From NCBI RefSeq assembly GCF_023705585.1, contig NZ_BOQE01000001.1:526501-590500 (forward strand): a DNA stretch of 64,000 nucleotides, read 5' to 3'. This DNA comes from Collibacillus ludicampi. GTDB lineage: Bacteria > Bacillota > Bacilli > Tumebacillales > BOQE01. Positions 1 to 8,830 of this stretch are shown here, in pieces (positions within the stretch are counted from its first letter, which is position 1; each line of letters opens with the position of its first letter). Position numbers and translations under genes: made by a program. The notes under the pieces were generated by a model. The model was not told the origin of the DNA and ran no database searches. It was given only the letters and a program-made list of their open reading frames with translations.

Positions 1-827
1 GGCGAACGATTCTACAACAGCAAATAGTCGATGCCCAAAATCGCATGTCGAATTCAAGGAGTTCGAATGATATGCGTCAGGCGTTGAAAATCCGTATAGC
101 CCAGGAGCAGTACTATTTGGATCATAATATCAATCCGAATGCGCCGGGTGCACCAACCTTCATGCGAACCTTTGGCGGACAATCTGTATCCTTGCTTCTT
201 CCCCTTCTCATTATGGTAGCCACATCCGATATTGTCTCTTCAGAGTACAGTGGAGGCACGATCAAAATGTTGTTAACTCGCCCGGTTCGAAGGTGGAAAA
301 TTCTATTAAGCAAGTATATCGCCATGATTCTTTCTGTGTCGGCGATCGTCTTTCTTGTAGTTGCTGCCTCCTATCTGATTCCTGGGTTTATTTTTGGTTA
401 TGACGGGTGGACCATGCCGGTATTAAGCGGTTTTTCCGTATCTTCGGGAGACCTCAATACGTCGAATGTTCATCTCATGCCGCAGTGGCAATATCTGATC
501 ATGGAATATGGATTGGTCTGGTTTGTCTGTGTGGTCGTAGGAACCTTATCCTTTATGGTTTCGGTTTTGATTCGCAGTACGGCCGCAGGTATGGGCGTGA
601 TGTTGGCTTCGCTTATCAGTGGGGCTGTATTGAGCAACATGGTCTCCAGTTGGGAATCCGCGAAATATTTGTTTATGATCAATTTGTCCCTACCCAACTA
701 TTTAAGTGGATCGGCTCCGCCCGTCGATGGCATGACACTGGGCTTTTCCATCGCCGTATTGGCGGTTTGGGGATTCGCTGGGATCCTGGTTTCTTTTTGG
801 GTTTTCCTAAGACGAGATGTTTATTAA
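1..827 (+). CDS. ABC-2 type transporter permease, 5'-truncated by window edge
   Basis: The reading frame is open from base 3 to the TAA ending at 827, with no ribosome site before the first ATG (45), so the gene begins outside the window. The visible 270 or so residues hold about six hydrophobic segments and an ABC-2 permease pattern: a segment around SLLLPLLIMVATSDIVSSEY followed by GGTIKMLLTRPVRRWKIL, the usual cytoplasmic loop of membrane subunits of bacitracin/lantibiotic-type exporters. Such a permease pairs with an ATPase, which should lie to the left. Substrate cannot be read. A terminator follows directly. Confidence 0.75.
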   Translation, partial: RTILQQQIVDAQNRMSNSRSSNDMRQALKIRIAQEQYYLDHNINPNAPGAPTFMRTFGGQSVSLLLPLLIMVATSDIVSSEYSGGTIKMLLTRPVRRWKILLSKYIAMILSVSAIVFLVVAASYLIPGFIFGYDGWTMPVLSGFSVSSGDLNTSNVHLMPQWQYLIMEYGLVWFVCVVVGTLSFMVSVLIRSTAAGMGVMLASLISGAVLSNMVSSWESAKYLFMINLSLPNYLSGSAPPVDGMTLGFSIAVLAVWGFAGILVSFWVFLRRDVY

Positions 828-828
828 A

Positions 829-855
829 AAAGCTGTCGGCGAACCGACAGCTTTT
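829..855 (+). terminator. Rho-independent terminator after ABC permease
   Basis: An 11-bp perfect stem AAAGCTGTCGG / CCGACAGCTTT with a CGAA loop is followed by a short T run, just after the permease stop codon. Confidence 0.8.
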
Positions 856-907
856 AGTTTATGATTCCGGCATTGGGCGTAGTCTAAAGGAGATGTTTGC
901 CGTGCAT

Positions 908-1543
908 CTATTTATGAATCGATATCGTAGCATTCATCCCCGGTACCCAATCGTCGGGATAATTGCTCATTGAGATGCGTACCGGTATGCGCTGAACCAC
1001 TTTCGTATAGTTTCCGCTTGCATTCTGCTGCGGGAGAAGTGAAAACGTCGAATTTGTCGCTAAACCGATTTGCTCCACTTTTCCCTTCACGGTGGTGCCC
1101 GGATCCGCATCGACTGTGATATCCACGTCCGCTCCAGTCTTCACATCCTGGATTCTTGATTCTTCGATGTTTGTGAGAATATACAGCTTCGATAGATCTG
1201 TCATGGTCGCTATGGACTGTCCGGGTGCCACCACCTGACCGTTTACCGCGCTGCTTTGTATGATTTTTCCGTTGATCGGTGCCGTAATATTGCCACGATC
1301 CCCCATACCCTCGATCCGACCGACAACGTCCCCTTGATTGAAGTTTTGTCCGATCGCTCCTTTCCAATCTGTCAACTTGCCGGGAACTGCGGCAGACAAG
1401 GGAACAAGATCCCCCCATACTTTCGCATCGTCAGTCTTCACATAGTTTAGATTCTGAAATAAATAGTAATAAAGCGCACGGCCGGCCGCAACGAAAACAA
1501 GAATTCCAAGAAAATTAAACAAGAACAAGCGAGCTGTTTTCAT
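908..1543 (-). CDS. HlyD/EmrA-type membrane-fusion adaptor (short form)
   Basis: A 211-residue protein with one N-terminal membrane anchor (about residues 7-27), then the split biotinyl/lipoyl-like motif of HlyD family adaptors (VPLSAAVPGKLTDW near 50, ITAPINGKI near 85) and a beta-barrel ending VPGMNATISIHK. In Gram-positive cells such adaptors assist exporters on the outer face of the membrane. It lies 25 bp downstream of a paralogous adaptor and diverges from a DHA2 exporter, its probable partner. The start ATG has GGGAGGCG upstream. It lacks the long coiled coil of Gram-negative EmrA. Confidence 0.8.
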   Translation of the reverse strand: MKTARLFLFNFLGILVFVAAGRALYYYLFQNLNYVKTDDAKVWGDLVPLSAAVPGKLTDWKGAIGQNFNQGDVVGRIEGMGDRGNITAPINGKIIQSSAVNGQVVAPGQSIATMTDLSKLYILTNIEESRIQDVKTGADVDITVDADPGTTVKGKVEQIGLATNSTFSLLPQQNASGNYTKVVQRIPVRISMSNYPDDWVPGMNATISIHK

Positions 1544-1568
1544 GTTCGCCTCCCATTCCTTCCATGAG

Positions 1569-2294
1569 TTATTTATGTATTTTGACGGTTGCGTTCATTC
1601 CCGGCACGACATACTTTCCTTGAAAACTATCAATGCTGATGCGCACGGGTACTCGTTGAACGACTCTCCCTGGGCTTACAGATGAAGATAGAGAGGCAGC
1701 GGGTGATAAAACATTCCCTGCCACATCATCAATTCGGGATACCGTACCGCTGAATTTCATTCCCGGGTAGGCATCGAGATACACATCGGCGGTATTACCG
1801 GTTTTTACATCTTTGATCAACTCTTCATCAATATAGGAAAGAATATATTGTTTTGTCAGATCCGCCACCATGGCCAATGGTTGCCCCTGTGAGACTACTT
1901 GTCCGGGAATGGCCGCCGTTTCCAAAATGGTGCCGCTCACAGGTGTCACGATATCGGTGGACGCTGGAGATGTAGCAGTATCCGTTCCCGGTGCAGGCGA
2001 TGCGGGAGATGTTCCCCGCCTTGTGGCCGTTATACTAGCCGAATAACGGGTTTGCATGGGGGAAGCCTCTTGTGTCCCCAAGACATCCCCTGCGTGTACA
2101 CGGTCTCCCGTATGGACGAGCCAATCGGTCAATTTGCTCGTCTGTGTCGGGATGATCGACACCCAATCGGCCGCCACTCTTGCATTATCTGTGGTGACAT
2201 AATTCATGTTCTGGTACATCACATATGCCGCCCACGAACCCCCGACGATCAAAATGAGAATCAAAAGAACATTGGCGATCAGGATGCGCTTCAA
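1569..2294 (-). CDS. HlyD/EmrA-type membrane-fusion adaptor with low-complexity insert
   Basis: This 241-residue paralogue of the next gene has an N-terminal anchor (residues 5-25), the two halves of the lipoyl-like motif (near 50 and 125) and a C-terminal barrel ending VPGMNATVKIHK. Between the motif halves, where HlyD proteins carry a coiled coil, it instead has a Ser/Ala/Pro/Thr-rich stretch of about 35 residues (near 80-115). Translation starts at TTG with AAGGGAG five bases upstream. It is the first gene of a two-adaptor operon, head-to-head with the DHA2 exporter at 2414. Confidence 0.8.
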   Translation of the reverse strand: MKRILIANVLLILILIVGGSWAAYVMYQNMNYVTTDNARVAADWVSIIPTQTSKLTDWLVHTGDRVHAGDVLGTQEASPMQTRYSASITATRRGTSPASPAPGTDTATSPASTDIVTPVSGTILETAAIPGQVVSQGQPLAMVADLTKQYILSYIDEELIKDVKTGNTADVYLDAYPGMKFSGTVSRIDDVAGNVLSPAASLSSSVSPGRVVQRVPVRISIDSFQGKYVVPGMNATVKIHK

Positions 2295-2339
2295 GCTTCT
2301 CCCTTCCCTTCAATTTCAAAATTCCTACGCTTAGTATTC

Positions 2340-2356
2340 AAAATGATGATCATTTT
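2340..2356. promoter_or_regulatory. Palindromic operator candidate in divergent promoter region
   Basis: AAAATGAT-G-ATCATTTT is a perfect 8-bp inverted repeat around one base, in the 119-bp region between the divergent adaptor and exporter genes. The position suits a shared regulator site. No regulator gene is adjacent, so its protein is unknown. Confidence 0.45.
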
Positions 2357-2413
2357 ATCCCAGAAGATACATACTAAAGAGCATCAGACTTGAAATGGGA
2401 AAGGAGAATGTGC

Positions 2414-3961
2414 ATGGCCTCCGGACAACGAACGGAACTGCAGAAACATCAGGAGAATTTCTGGCCGGCACTGATCGCGATCATCTTCGGCGCTTTTATG
2501 GCCATTCTGAGCAACACGTTAGTGAATGTGGCGCTGCCCAGTTTAATGAATGATTTTAATACGGACCTTACGACTGTCCAGTGGGTTCTGACCGGATTCA
2601 TGCTCGCTTCCGGATCCATTATTCCGGTCACCGGTTATTTGGGTGACCGATTCAGCAACAAAAGGGTTTATTTATTGTCTATTGCCGGTTTTACGCTCTT
2701 TTCCGCATGTTGCGCCTTTTCTCCGAGTATTTCGATTCTCATTGTTTTTCGCGTTCTTCAGGGGCTGTTTGGAGGGATGGTGATGCCCTTAAGTATGGCG
2801 ATCGTCTATCAGATCGTTCCGCTTGAGAAGCGAGGACTCGCCTTGGGCGTATGGGGGATTGCCGCGATGGCCGCTCCAGCGATCGGTCCAACATTAAGCG
2901 GTTGGATCATACAGCATGCAAGTTGGCGTTGGTTGTTTCTCGTGAACGTTCCGGTGGGGATCAGCGCTCTTTTTGTCGGGATTCGCTTACTTCCCTATTA
3001 CCGGCTCAACAAGCCGCAAACACTCGACATGTTTGGACTCATTACCGCCGTTACCAGCAGTTTTTGCTTCCTGCTCGCGTTTAGTGAAGGACAGACATGG
3101 GGATGGAAGTCTATACCGATTGTCGGCTTGCTGTTTATCGCCGTCATCAGTCTCCTGCTTTTTATTTGGCGGGAACTATCGATCGACGATCCTCTGCTAG
3201 ATTTGCGCATTTTCAAGAAGTTTCGCTTTACAATCAGTGTCCTCACTTCCAGTCTGATTACGGTCGGCTTGTTCTCAGGTATGTTTTTGACACCCGTATT
3301 TCTGCAAAACATCCAACAGGCGCAACCGATCGATGTCGGCTTGATTTTGCTTCCCGCCGCCCTGATCATGGCACTTTTCATGCCTGTCAGCGGATTTCTC
3401 TTCGATCGCATCGGCGCCCGTTTTCTCGTTCCCATCGGTATCTTCTTTCTCGTATACGGTACGTATCATATGAGTAAATTGACCATGGATACCCCTCATT
3501 CTTATATCACCTTCTGGATGGCTGTGAGAAACATCGGTATCTCACTTTCCATGATGCCTGCCACCACCGCGGGGATGAATGCCGTCCCCGTCGCATTGGC
3601 GGGGAGGGCTTCTTCCATCAACAACTGGATCCGACAAGTGCTGGCCTCCTTCAGTATCGCGATCTTCACTGCGTTACTGAACCATCGGCAAGCCTATCAT
3701 GCTTCTGTATTGAGCGATCAAGTTCAGCCGTTCTCCCTTCCCGTACAGGAGTGGTTGTTAGCAGCGGGTCAAATGGCAGGGCGGATCGGACAGGGTGTGA
3801 CGGAAAAAACGGCTGCCCTTCTCCAATTGTTTATGAGAACACAAATGGAGTCGTTCACCTTGGGATTTAATGACGTATATTTCGTTTCCCTGTGGGTGAT
3901 CGCGATCGCGTTACCTTTAGGATTTTGGCTAGGAGGACGCGCGAAAAAGAAAACATCATGA
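2414..3961 (+). CDS. DHA2 family (EmrB/QacA-like) 14-TM drug:proton antiporter
   Basis: A 515-residue major facilitator protein with about 14 hydrophobic segments. Motif A appears as GYLGDRFSNKRVY (near 75), and the DHA2 features LVNVALPSLMNDF in TM1 and ASWRWLFLVNVPVG after TM6 are present. It should export drugs or other toxic amphiphiles with the two divergent HlyD adaptors, as EmrB works with EmrA. I chose the ATG at 2414 because AAAGGAG (2400-2406) lies seven bases upstream; the in-frame TTG at 2390 and ATG at 2408 are badly spaced. Confidence 0.88.
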   Translation: MASGQRTELQKHQENFWPALIAIIFGAFMAILSNTLVNVALPSLMNDFNTDLTTVQWVLTGFMLASGSIIPVTGYLGDRFSNKRVYLLSIAGFTLFSACCAFSPSISILIVFRVLQGLFGGMVMPLSMAIVYQIVPLEKRGLALGVWGIAAMAAPAIGPTLSGWIIQHASWRWLFLVNVPVGISALFVGIRLLPYYRLNKPQTLDMFGLITAVTSSFCFLLAFSEGQTWGWKSIPIVGLLFIAVISLLLFIWRELSIDDPLLDLRIFKKFRFTISVLTSSLITVGLFSGMFLTPVFLQNIQQAQPIDVGLILLPAALIMALFMPVSGFLFDRIGARFLVPIGIFFLVYGTYHMSKLTMDTPHSYITFWMAVRNIGISLSMMPATTAGMNAVPVALAGRASSINNWIRQVLASFSIAIFTALLNHRQAYHASVLSDQVQPFSLPVQEWLLAAGQMAGRIGQGVTEKTAALLQLFMRTQMESFTLGFNDVYFVSLWVIAIALPLGFWLGGRAKKKTS

Positions 3962-3967
3962 AAAAAG

Positions 3968-3999
3968 AGCCTGTGAAGAAACACATTCATTCACAGGCT
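3968..3999. terminator. Bidirectional terminator between exporter and mnmH
   Basis: A 10-bp stem AGCCTGTGAA / TTCACAGGCT is preceded by an A run. It lies between the stops of convergent genes and ends on the last base of mnmH, so it can serve both strands. Confidence 0.7.
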
Positions 4000-5057
4000 T
4001 ACTTCACGAAAGAAGGACGCGCGAACAAGTTTTCGTAGATCCATTCTTTGATCGTTTTGGCGCATGCAAATAAGTCTGTCGAATCGACTTGGATAAAGGA
4101 TACATCATACTTTTGCAGCGAGTGTTTGTAACGGGGATCATAATAATGTACCAGAAGAAGACCGACGAAGTCCGCGTATTGTCGTTCTTCAATGTATTGC
4201 CAAGCGAGAGAACGATTTTGTGGCGAGAGCTTCTTTTCGATGGCGCGAAACGATTGCGACACTTTTTCATGAAAATCGTCCGTCCCGACCAAATATTGTT
4301 TCAATATCCTCTCAATCCGTATATGCAAGGGTGCATGGAGCATAAAGTGTATTCCCTCATTCCGTTTTTCCAAAAGAAAATCAGGAAGATTGACTCTCCC
4401 GATGCGCTTGCTTTCCGCTTCCATGATGATATAGGGTTGATTTTGCAAACGTTCCAATTCCTCCACCACCAACGATTCAAACAAACGTTGATTATTCGGT
4501 TTCATTCCAAGATGGCCGAAAGTGGAGCCGCGGTGTCCTGCGAGTGCTTCCAGATCGATGACGGGCTCTCCTGCCGCATGTAAAAGGCCAAGGATCTCAG
4601 TTTTTCCGACACCCGTCATCCCATGCAGCGTAACAAGGCGAGCCTTCAATTCATAATTTCCCAAACGCTCGACCACATCGCTGCGGTACTGCCTGTAACC
4701 GCCGATCAACCGATAGCAAGGAATCCCCATCAAATCGGCAACCGTAGCCACGCTCTTGCTGCGCATACCGCCCCGCCAGCAAAAGATCACTGGTTTTCGT
4801 TCATCCGCATATTTTCTAATTTGGGAAATAAGATCAGGCAATTTGCGCGAAGCGATCTGAAGTCCCAGTTCCTTCGCCTGTTCCCGGCCGACCTTCTTGT
4901 ATGTCGTTCCCACTTCGGCCCGCTCTTCATCATTGAAAAGGGGAACATTCACTGCCCCTGGAATGGTCGATTCTTCATATTCACTCGGTGAACGGACATC
5001 GATAAAAACAACATCTTTATTTTTGCGAACATCTTTATAATAAACATCTTCAAACAT
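3999..5057 (-). CDS. mnmH: tRNA 2-selenouridine/geranyl-2-thiouridine synthase
   Basis: This 352-residue protein has an N-terminal rhodanese domain with catalytic Cys93 in IFCWRGGMRS and a P-loop GMTGVGKT at 146-153, the two-domain build of MnmH (SelU/YbbB). MnmH replaces the sulfur of 2-thiouridine at the tRNA wobble position with selenium via a geranylated intermediate. The selenium donor needs SelD, which is not in this window, so which of its two products is made here is open. Length matches the family. It is followed upstream on the same strand, 13 bp away, by an unknown gene. Confidence 0.93.
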   Translation of the reverse strand: MFEDVYYKDVRKNKDVVFIDVRSPSEYEESTIPGAVNVPLFNDEERAEVGTTYKKVGREQAKELGLQIASRKLPDLISQIRKYADERKPVIFCWRGGMRSKSVATVADLMGIPCYRLIGGYRQYRSDVVERLGNYELKARLVTLHGMTGVGKTEILGLLHAAGEPVIDLEALAGHRGSTFGHLGMKPNNQRLFESLVVEELERLQNQPYIIMEAESKRIGRVNLPDFLLEKRNEGIHFMLHAPLHIRIERILKQYLVGTDDFHEKVSQSFRAIEKKLSPQNRSLAWQYIEERQYADFVGLLLVHYYDPRYKHSLQKYDVSFIQVDSTDLFACAKTIKEWIYENLFARPSFVK

Positions 5058-5070
5058 CTTCGTTCATCCT

Positions 5071-5481
5071 TTACGCAAAATACGAAGCGATTTCACCCAT
5101 GATTGTCTTTCCCGGATCTGTCTGATATTGTGCCTGACAGTCTTCAATAAACGCATCAAAAGACCCTGGAGGAATCTCGACAGCGATCTGTGCCTGTGGA
5201 TCCGTCTCATCCTCTTTATAATGAATCATCAGTTGTTCGGGCTGTTGCGACAGATCGTTCCAATGCTCTCTGCGAAATAATATATCGAAACCGCGTCCTT
5301 GATGACGCACACCTATGACGATCGCCGGTTCATTGCCCATTCTTGCCAACGCCCAGCGAATCGAAAGCCCCGTATACGCCTCCCCCATCGACAACCATTT
5401 TTCGATCATCCCTGCCACTTGCGGGATATGAACATGCAGCGTATCTTGGTCCAAGCGAACCGTTTTGGGGTGTGTCAGCAT
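5071..5481 (-). CDS. Conserved-looking hypothetical protein upstream of mnmH
   Basis: I do not recognise this 136-residue acidic, soluble protein; it has no signal peptide or membrane segment. It starts at ATG with AGGAGGGAG well placed upstream, and ends 13 bp before mnmH, so the two are probably cotranscribed. Aromatic-rich short segments (GRGFDILFRREHWNDL) alternate with acidic stretches. A function in tRNA modification would be a guess from position only. Confidence 0.7.
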   Translation of the reverse strand: MLTHPKTVRLDQDTLHVHIPQVAGMIEKWLSMGEAYTGLSIRWALARMGNEPAIVIGVRHQGRGFDILFRREHWNDLSQQPEQLMIHYKEDETDPQAQIAVEIPPGSFDAFIEDCQAQYQTDPGKTIMGEIASYFA

Positions 5482-5590
5482 ACGTCGCTCCCTCCTGTTT
5501 CTCTAATAAGGATGTCCATTTATTCTTTGATTCAGTATAATGAAAGATAAAGCGAGATGGAATACTTCGAAACAAAAAGAGGTGAATCCG

Positions 5591-5860
5591 TTGGTAAAGC
5601 GTTCCCGTACGCATTCATCCGTCCATTCTCCATCTTCCCATGATACCGAGAAGAAACACACGCTTGCTGATGCGCTTTCCGCTTCTGTATTGCAAAAGTT
5701 AAAACAGACGAAGGAGGAATTGGAAGCGGAAGAAGCGCGAAAAAAAGAAGAGTTACGCAAACAAGAGGAAGAAAGACAACGTTTGGAAAAGAAGCGTTTA
5801 GAAAATGACTTTCAGTACTTGCTTGAAAATAGTAACCTGGATTGGAGAAAATTTAAATAA
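5591..5860 (+). CDS. yqkE: YqkE-like small charged protein
   Basis: An 89-residue, very charged protein with a Lys/Glu/Arg coiled-coil segment (EELEAEEARKKEELRKQEEE) and a C-terminal end NLDWRKFK, as in the Bacillus YqkE (DUF3886) family, whose function is unknown. I start it at TTG 5591, six bases after AGAGGTG. The ATG at 5540 lies inside a likely -10 box (TATAAT 5536-5541) and cannot be the start if that promoter is used. Confidence 0.7.
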   Translation: MVKRSRTHSSVHSPSSHDTEKKHTLADALSASVLQKLKQTKEELEAEEARKKEELRKQEEERQRLEKKRLENDFQYLLENSNLDWRKFK

Positions 5861-5878
5861 ATATCATGAGGTGATCCC

Positions 5879-6220
5879 ATGGAAGACTGTATTTTCTGCA
5901 AGATCGTCAGAGGGGAACTTCCTTCGAAAAAAGTGTACGAAGATGAACATGTCGTCGCTTTTCACGACATTCAACCTGTCGCACCCGTACATATTCTTAC
6001 CATTCCGAAAAAGCACATCTCATCACTGATGTCGATCACTCCTGAAGATAAGGAATTGATCGGGCATCTTCATCTGGCTCTGCAGGAAGTAGCAAAGATC
6101 GTCGGAGTAGAGCAAGACGGGTTCCGTATCATTACAAACGTGGGTACCCACGGGCAACAAACGGTTCACCATATCCATTATCATTTGATCGGTGGCCGTC
6201 AATTAAAGTGGACGATGTGA
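5879..6220 (+). CDS. hit: HIT family nucleotide hydrolase/transferase
   Basis: A complete 113-residue histidine-triad protein. The signature His-phi-His-phi-His is H98-I-H100-Y-H102 in HHIHYHLIGG, and the N-terminal CIFCKIVRGELPSKKVYEDE is typical of the HinT/Hit branch, which hydrolyses nucleoside phosphoramidates. The two Cys of CIFC may bind zinc as in other bacterial HITs. The start follows GAGGTGATCCC. It lies 18 bp after the yqkE-like gene and is closed by a strong terminator. Confidence 0.93.
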   Translation: MEDCIFCKIVRGELPSKKVYEDEHVVAFHDIQPVAPVHILTIPKKHISSLMSITPEDKELIGHLHLALQEVAKIVGVEQDGFRIITNVGTHGQQTVHHIHYHLIGGRQLKWTM

Positions 6221-6227
6221 ACAAACG

Positions 6228-6251
6228 AAGGGCCCCATATGGGCCCTTTTT
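6228..6251 (+). terminator. Rho-independent terminator after hit
   Basis: AAGGGCCC (6228-6235) pairs with GGGCCCTT (6241-6248) across a 5-base loop, followed by T residues. Confidence 0.85.
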
Positions 6252-6279
6252 TCGTTTCGATGATTCAACACATGCTTAT

Positions 6280-7584
6280 CTATCGAATGTTCAATTTGTA
6301 CAGCGTCTGTTGCAGTTCACGAGACATTTGAAGCAAATGCTGGGTTTTTCGTGAAATTTCTTCGATATGTTCCGTTTGTTCCGCTGTCGCCGCGGCTACT
6401 TCCTGACCCGTCGCCATCGCCTCTTCTGCCACTGCCGCGATGTGATGGGACTGATCGATCACGACTTCCATTTCACGCACTTGGTTTTCGACCAAATCTT
6501 CGATTTCATGTACCGATTGGCGCATGGCCGACATTTTGGCTTCCGTCTCCGCCAGAACGCGATTCACTTCGTCCCCTTTTTCGCATTCCTGATGAGCTTG
6601 TTCATATTGTTCCCTCATCTGTGAAACGACTTCCAAAACCGCTTTTTGAATATGTTGGATGCGTTCATGGATATCTTCCGCCGCTCGTCCGCTTTGTTCC
6701 GCGAGTGTTCTCACCTCATTGGCGACAACGGCAAACCCCCGCCCTACTTCGCCAGCCCTGGCAGACTCGATCGACGCATTCAGTGCCAACAGATGGGTCT
6801 GTTTGGCGATATTTCGCACCACATCGGAGATCTGGCCAATCTCTTTGCTATGGTTTTCGAGAAGCTCCACCTGTGTCATGGAAACGCTCGATACTTCCGC
6901 AATCTTACGCAATCCTTGCACCATACCGCTGATGATGTTTCCCGAATCATGAATCGTTTCCGTCAGCGCTTCTGCTTGTGCAACACCGTCCTTCGCAGTG
7001 GAAGCGATGTTCCTTGCCAAGACGATATTCCGATCCATGGCCGTCGCCTGTTCCTGCGTGGCGATCGCTTGCTGTTCGCTCCCTTTTGCCACTTCTTCCA
7101 CTGCAGTAGCCACATTCCTTGCCGTACTGGCCACGCGTTCAGAAGCTTTCGTCAAATCATCGATCGTTTCACTCACAACCAGCGAATGATGTTCCAATTC
7201 TTCCGCCAAGAGCCTTAAACTTTGCAACATGCCCGCGAAAGCTTCAAGGACGTCGCCGACCTCGTCTTTCGTACGGACCGTTGGGACTTCCACTTTCAAG
7301 TTACCCGCGCCTACCTGCTTCGCCACATCCGCCAATGCCCGTAACGGTTTGATGAGATATCTCACAGCGAGCCAACCGAGAATCCCCTGCCAGATCACGC
7401 CGGCCAACAGTGTTAAAATGACCACGCGGGATAATGAGAGAACGGCTTGTCCGTCAATGTAATGGGCCGCACCGATGATGATCACCGCACTGCAGGTGTA
7501 TGTAATGAGTGAAACCAGAAGAAAACCGAGCAGCCATTTTCTTTGCATACCCCATCGATAGCGTGTGACCTGTACTTCCTGCAT
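6280..7584 (-). CDS. Methyl-accepting chemotaxis protein without extracellular sensor
   Basis: This 434-residue chemoreceptor has two adjacent membrane segments (about residues 15-65) with almost no loop between them, then a HAMP domain and the MCP signalling coiled coil. The conserved hairpin tip reads [19 protein letters not shown]. With no room for an external ligand domain it probably senses membrane or cytoplasmic state, or couples to another receptor. The start is the ATG at 7584, preceded by GGGGAGGG; the in-frame ATG at 7626 has no ribosome site. Confidence 0.9.
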   Translation of the reverse strand: MQEVQVTRYRWGMQRKWLLGFLLVSLITYTCSAVIIIGAAHYIDGQAVLSLSRVVILTLLAGVIWQGILGWLAVRYLIKPLRALADVAKQVGAGNLKVEVPTVRTKDEVGDVLEAFAGMLQSLRLLAEELEHHSLVVSETIDDLTKASERVASTARNVATAVEEVAKGSEQQAIATQEQATAMDRNIVLARNIASTAKDGVAQAEALTETIHDSGNIISGMVQGLRKIAEVSSVSMTQVELLENHSKEIGQISDVVRNIAKQTHLLALNASIESARAGEVGRGFAVVANEVRTLAEQSGRAAEDIHERIQHIQKAVLEVVSQMREQYEQAHQECEKGDEVNRVLAETEAKMSAMRQSVHEIEDLVENQVREMEVVIDQSHHIAAVAEEAMATGQEVAAATAEQTEHIEEISRKTQHLLQMSRELQQTLYKLNIR

Positions 7585-7750
7585 GATACACCCTCCCCAT
7601 ACTTCACCCTTTTGATTCAAATACATTTGAATGATCTCACAATGATATTAACATTAGTTTCATAGGGAGGTAAATATATGTGTTATTCGGCTTCGGTGAT
7701 AGCATTCCCTATGTTACAATAAATCGGGTAAAACAAAAGAGGTGATCGAG

Positions 7751-8083
7751 ATGGATCGATTATATAGTCAAATGAGTAAGGAAGAACTGCAAGACGTCAT
7801 GCGAGAACTGAAAGAAGAAGCGATTGCTTTATTTGAGAAAGGGTTGCTTTCTGAAGTCATGGTCTTGCGAACGAAATATTATTTGGCCGCTTCCTATCTG
7901 ATGGATCCGGAAAGCATCGAAGTGGGAGGCGTCTATTACGTGGAAGGGCTTCCTGAGGACACAAGATTTACCGTGACGAAGGTCGACGGGGTCATGGCAC
8001 ACGGAAACTTGTCTTCTTCGCCAGAACCGCAAGCGTTCCCGATCGCGATGCTTTCGAAAGAACCGACGGATATTGAACCGTAG
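7751..8083 (+). CDS. yfhH: YfhH-like protein (DUF1811)
   Basis: A 110-residue soluble protein matching Bacillus YfhH in length and layout: an N-terminal helix RLYSQMSKEELQDVMRELKEE, a helical hairpin LAASYLMDPESIEVGGVYYV, then a small beta domain with GNLSSSPEPQAFPIAML. Function is unknown in the family. AGAGGTG (7738-7744) stands six bases before the ATG at 7751; the GTG at 7742 lies within that site. It is monocistronic, with a terminator after it. Confidence 0.8.
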   Translation: MDRLYSQMSKEELQDVMRELKEEAIALFEKGLLSEVMVLRTKYYLAASYLMDPESIEVGGVYYVEGLPEDTRFTVTKVDGVMAHGNLSSSPEPQAFPIAMLSKEPTDIEP

Positions 8084-8097
8084 AAAGAATCTCCGCG

Positions 8098-8141
8098 AAA
8101 ACCCACCGAGCGGGCCTGCCAAACCTCACACGGTGGGTTTT
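8098..8141 (+). terminator. Terminator after yfhH
   Basis: AAAACCCACCG (8098-8108) pairs perfectly with CGGTGGGTTTT (8131-8141) across a 22-base loop. The A and T ends make it potentially bidirectional. Confidence 0.75.
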
Positions 8142-8172
8142 CGATAAAAAGCGTTTCCCGAAAGAATAGCTT

Positions 8173-8754
8173 TTATTGCCTAAAAATAATATTCAATTCA
8201 ATGGTTAAATCATCAAAAATGCCAACTTTTACAGTATCGTCTTTTCCGTAAGAGCCGATCAATTCATACTTTCCACTTTCATTTAAAACAAACACATCCA
8301 CGAGTTCATTCATGGGATCCACAATCCAATATTCCTTTACTCCCGCTCGTTCATACAGTTTGTATTTTAACCAACGGTCCTGTTTTCCGGTGGCAGGGGA
8401 AAGTACTTCAACGATGAGATCTGGAGTGCCCTTACATCCCCTTTCATCCAGTTTGTCCTTATCGCAAACAACTGTTATATCGGGCTGAATCACATTGATT
8501 ACTTGATCATCTTCTTTATTTTCAGCAAATAAACGAACGTCAAAAGGTGCAGGATAAGCACGACAATCCTTGTTCCTTAGATAATTTCTAAACTCAGCAA
8601 ATAATTCTCCCGTGACCTCTTGATGTTTTCTGGAAGGGGCAGGACTCATCGCATACGGGACACCGTTAATTAATTCGTATCGTTCCTCTTCAGGCCACTT
8701 TAAATAATCCTGATACGTATATTTCCGTTCTGGTTCAAGAGTTGGAATCGTCAT
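8173..8754 (-). CDS. Uma2 family PD-(D/E)XK nuclease-like protein
   Basis: A 193-residue protein with the Uma2 (DUF820) pattern: YELINGVPYAMSPAPSRKHQ at the N-terminus, then QPDITVVCDK, GTPDLIVEVLSPAT and YKLYERAGVKEYWIVDP. The Asp of PDI/PDL, the Glu of VEV and the downstream Lys form the restriction-like active site. The biological target is not known; such genes are common in Cyanobacteria and in some Firmicutes and often appear transferred. ATG 8754 follows AGGTG by six bases; the upstream in-frame GTG is part of that site. Confidence 0.85.
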   Translation of the reverse strand: MTIPTLEPERKYTYQDYLKWPEEERYELINGVPYAMSPAPSRKHQEVTGELFAEFRNYLRNKDCRAYPAPFDVRLFAENKEDDQVINVIQPDITVVCDKDKLDERGCKGTPDLIVEVLSPATGKQDRWLKYKLYERAGVKEYWIVDPMNELVDVFVLNESGKYELIGSYGKDDTVKVGIFDDLTIELNIIFRQ

Positions 8755-8830
8755 GCTATTCACCTACTACCACTTTTTCATCATTGTAACAGAAAATGAG
8801 GAAGTCATTCCAAACGGTTTCCTTCGGATA

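Noticed and set aside
407-973. 188-residue plus-strand ORF overlapping the ABC permease
   Set aside because: Wrong-frame shadow running through the terminator into the antisense of the HlyD gene.
7676-7723. 14-codon ORF after GGGAGGTAAAT, before yfhH
   Set aside because: Too short to judge; a possible leader peptide, but nothing else supports it.
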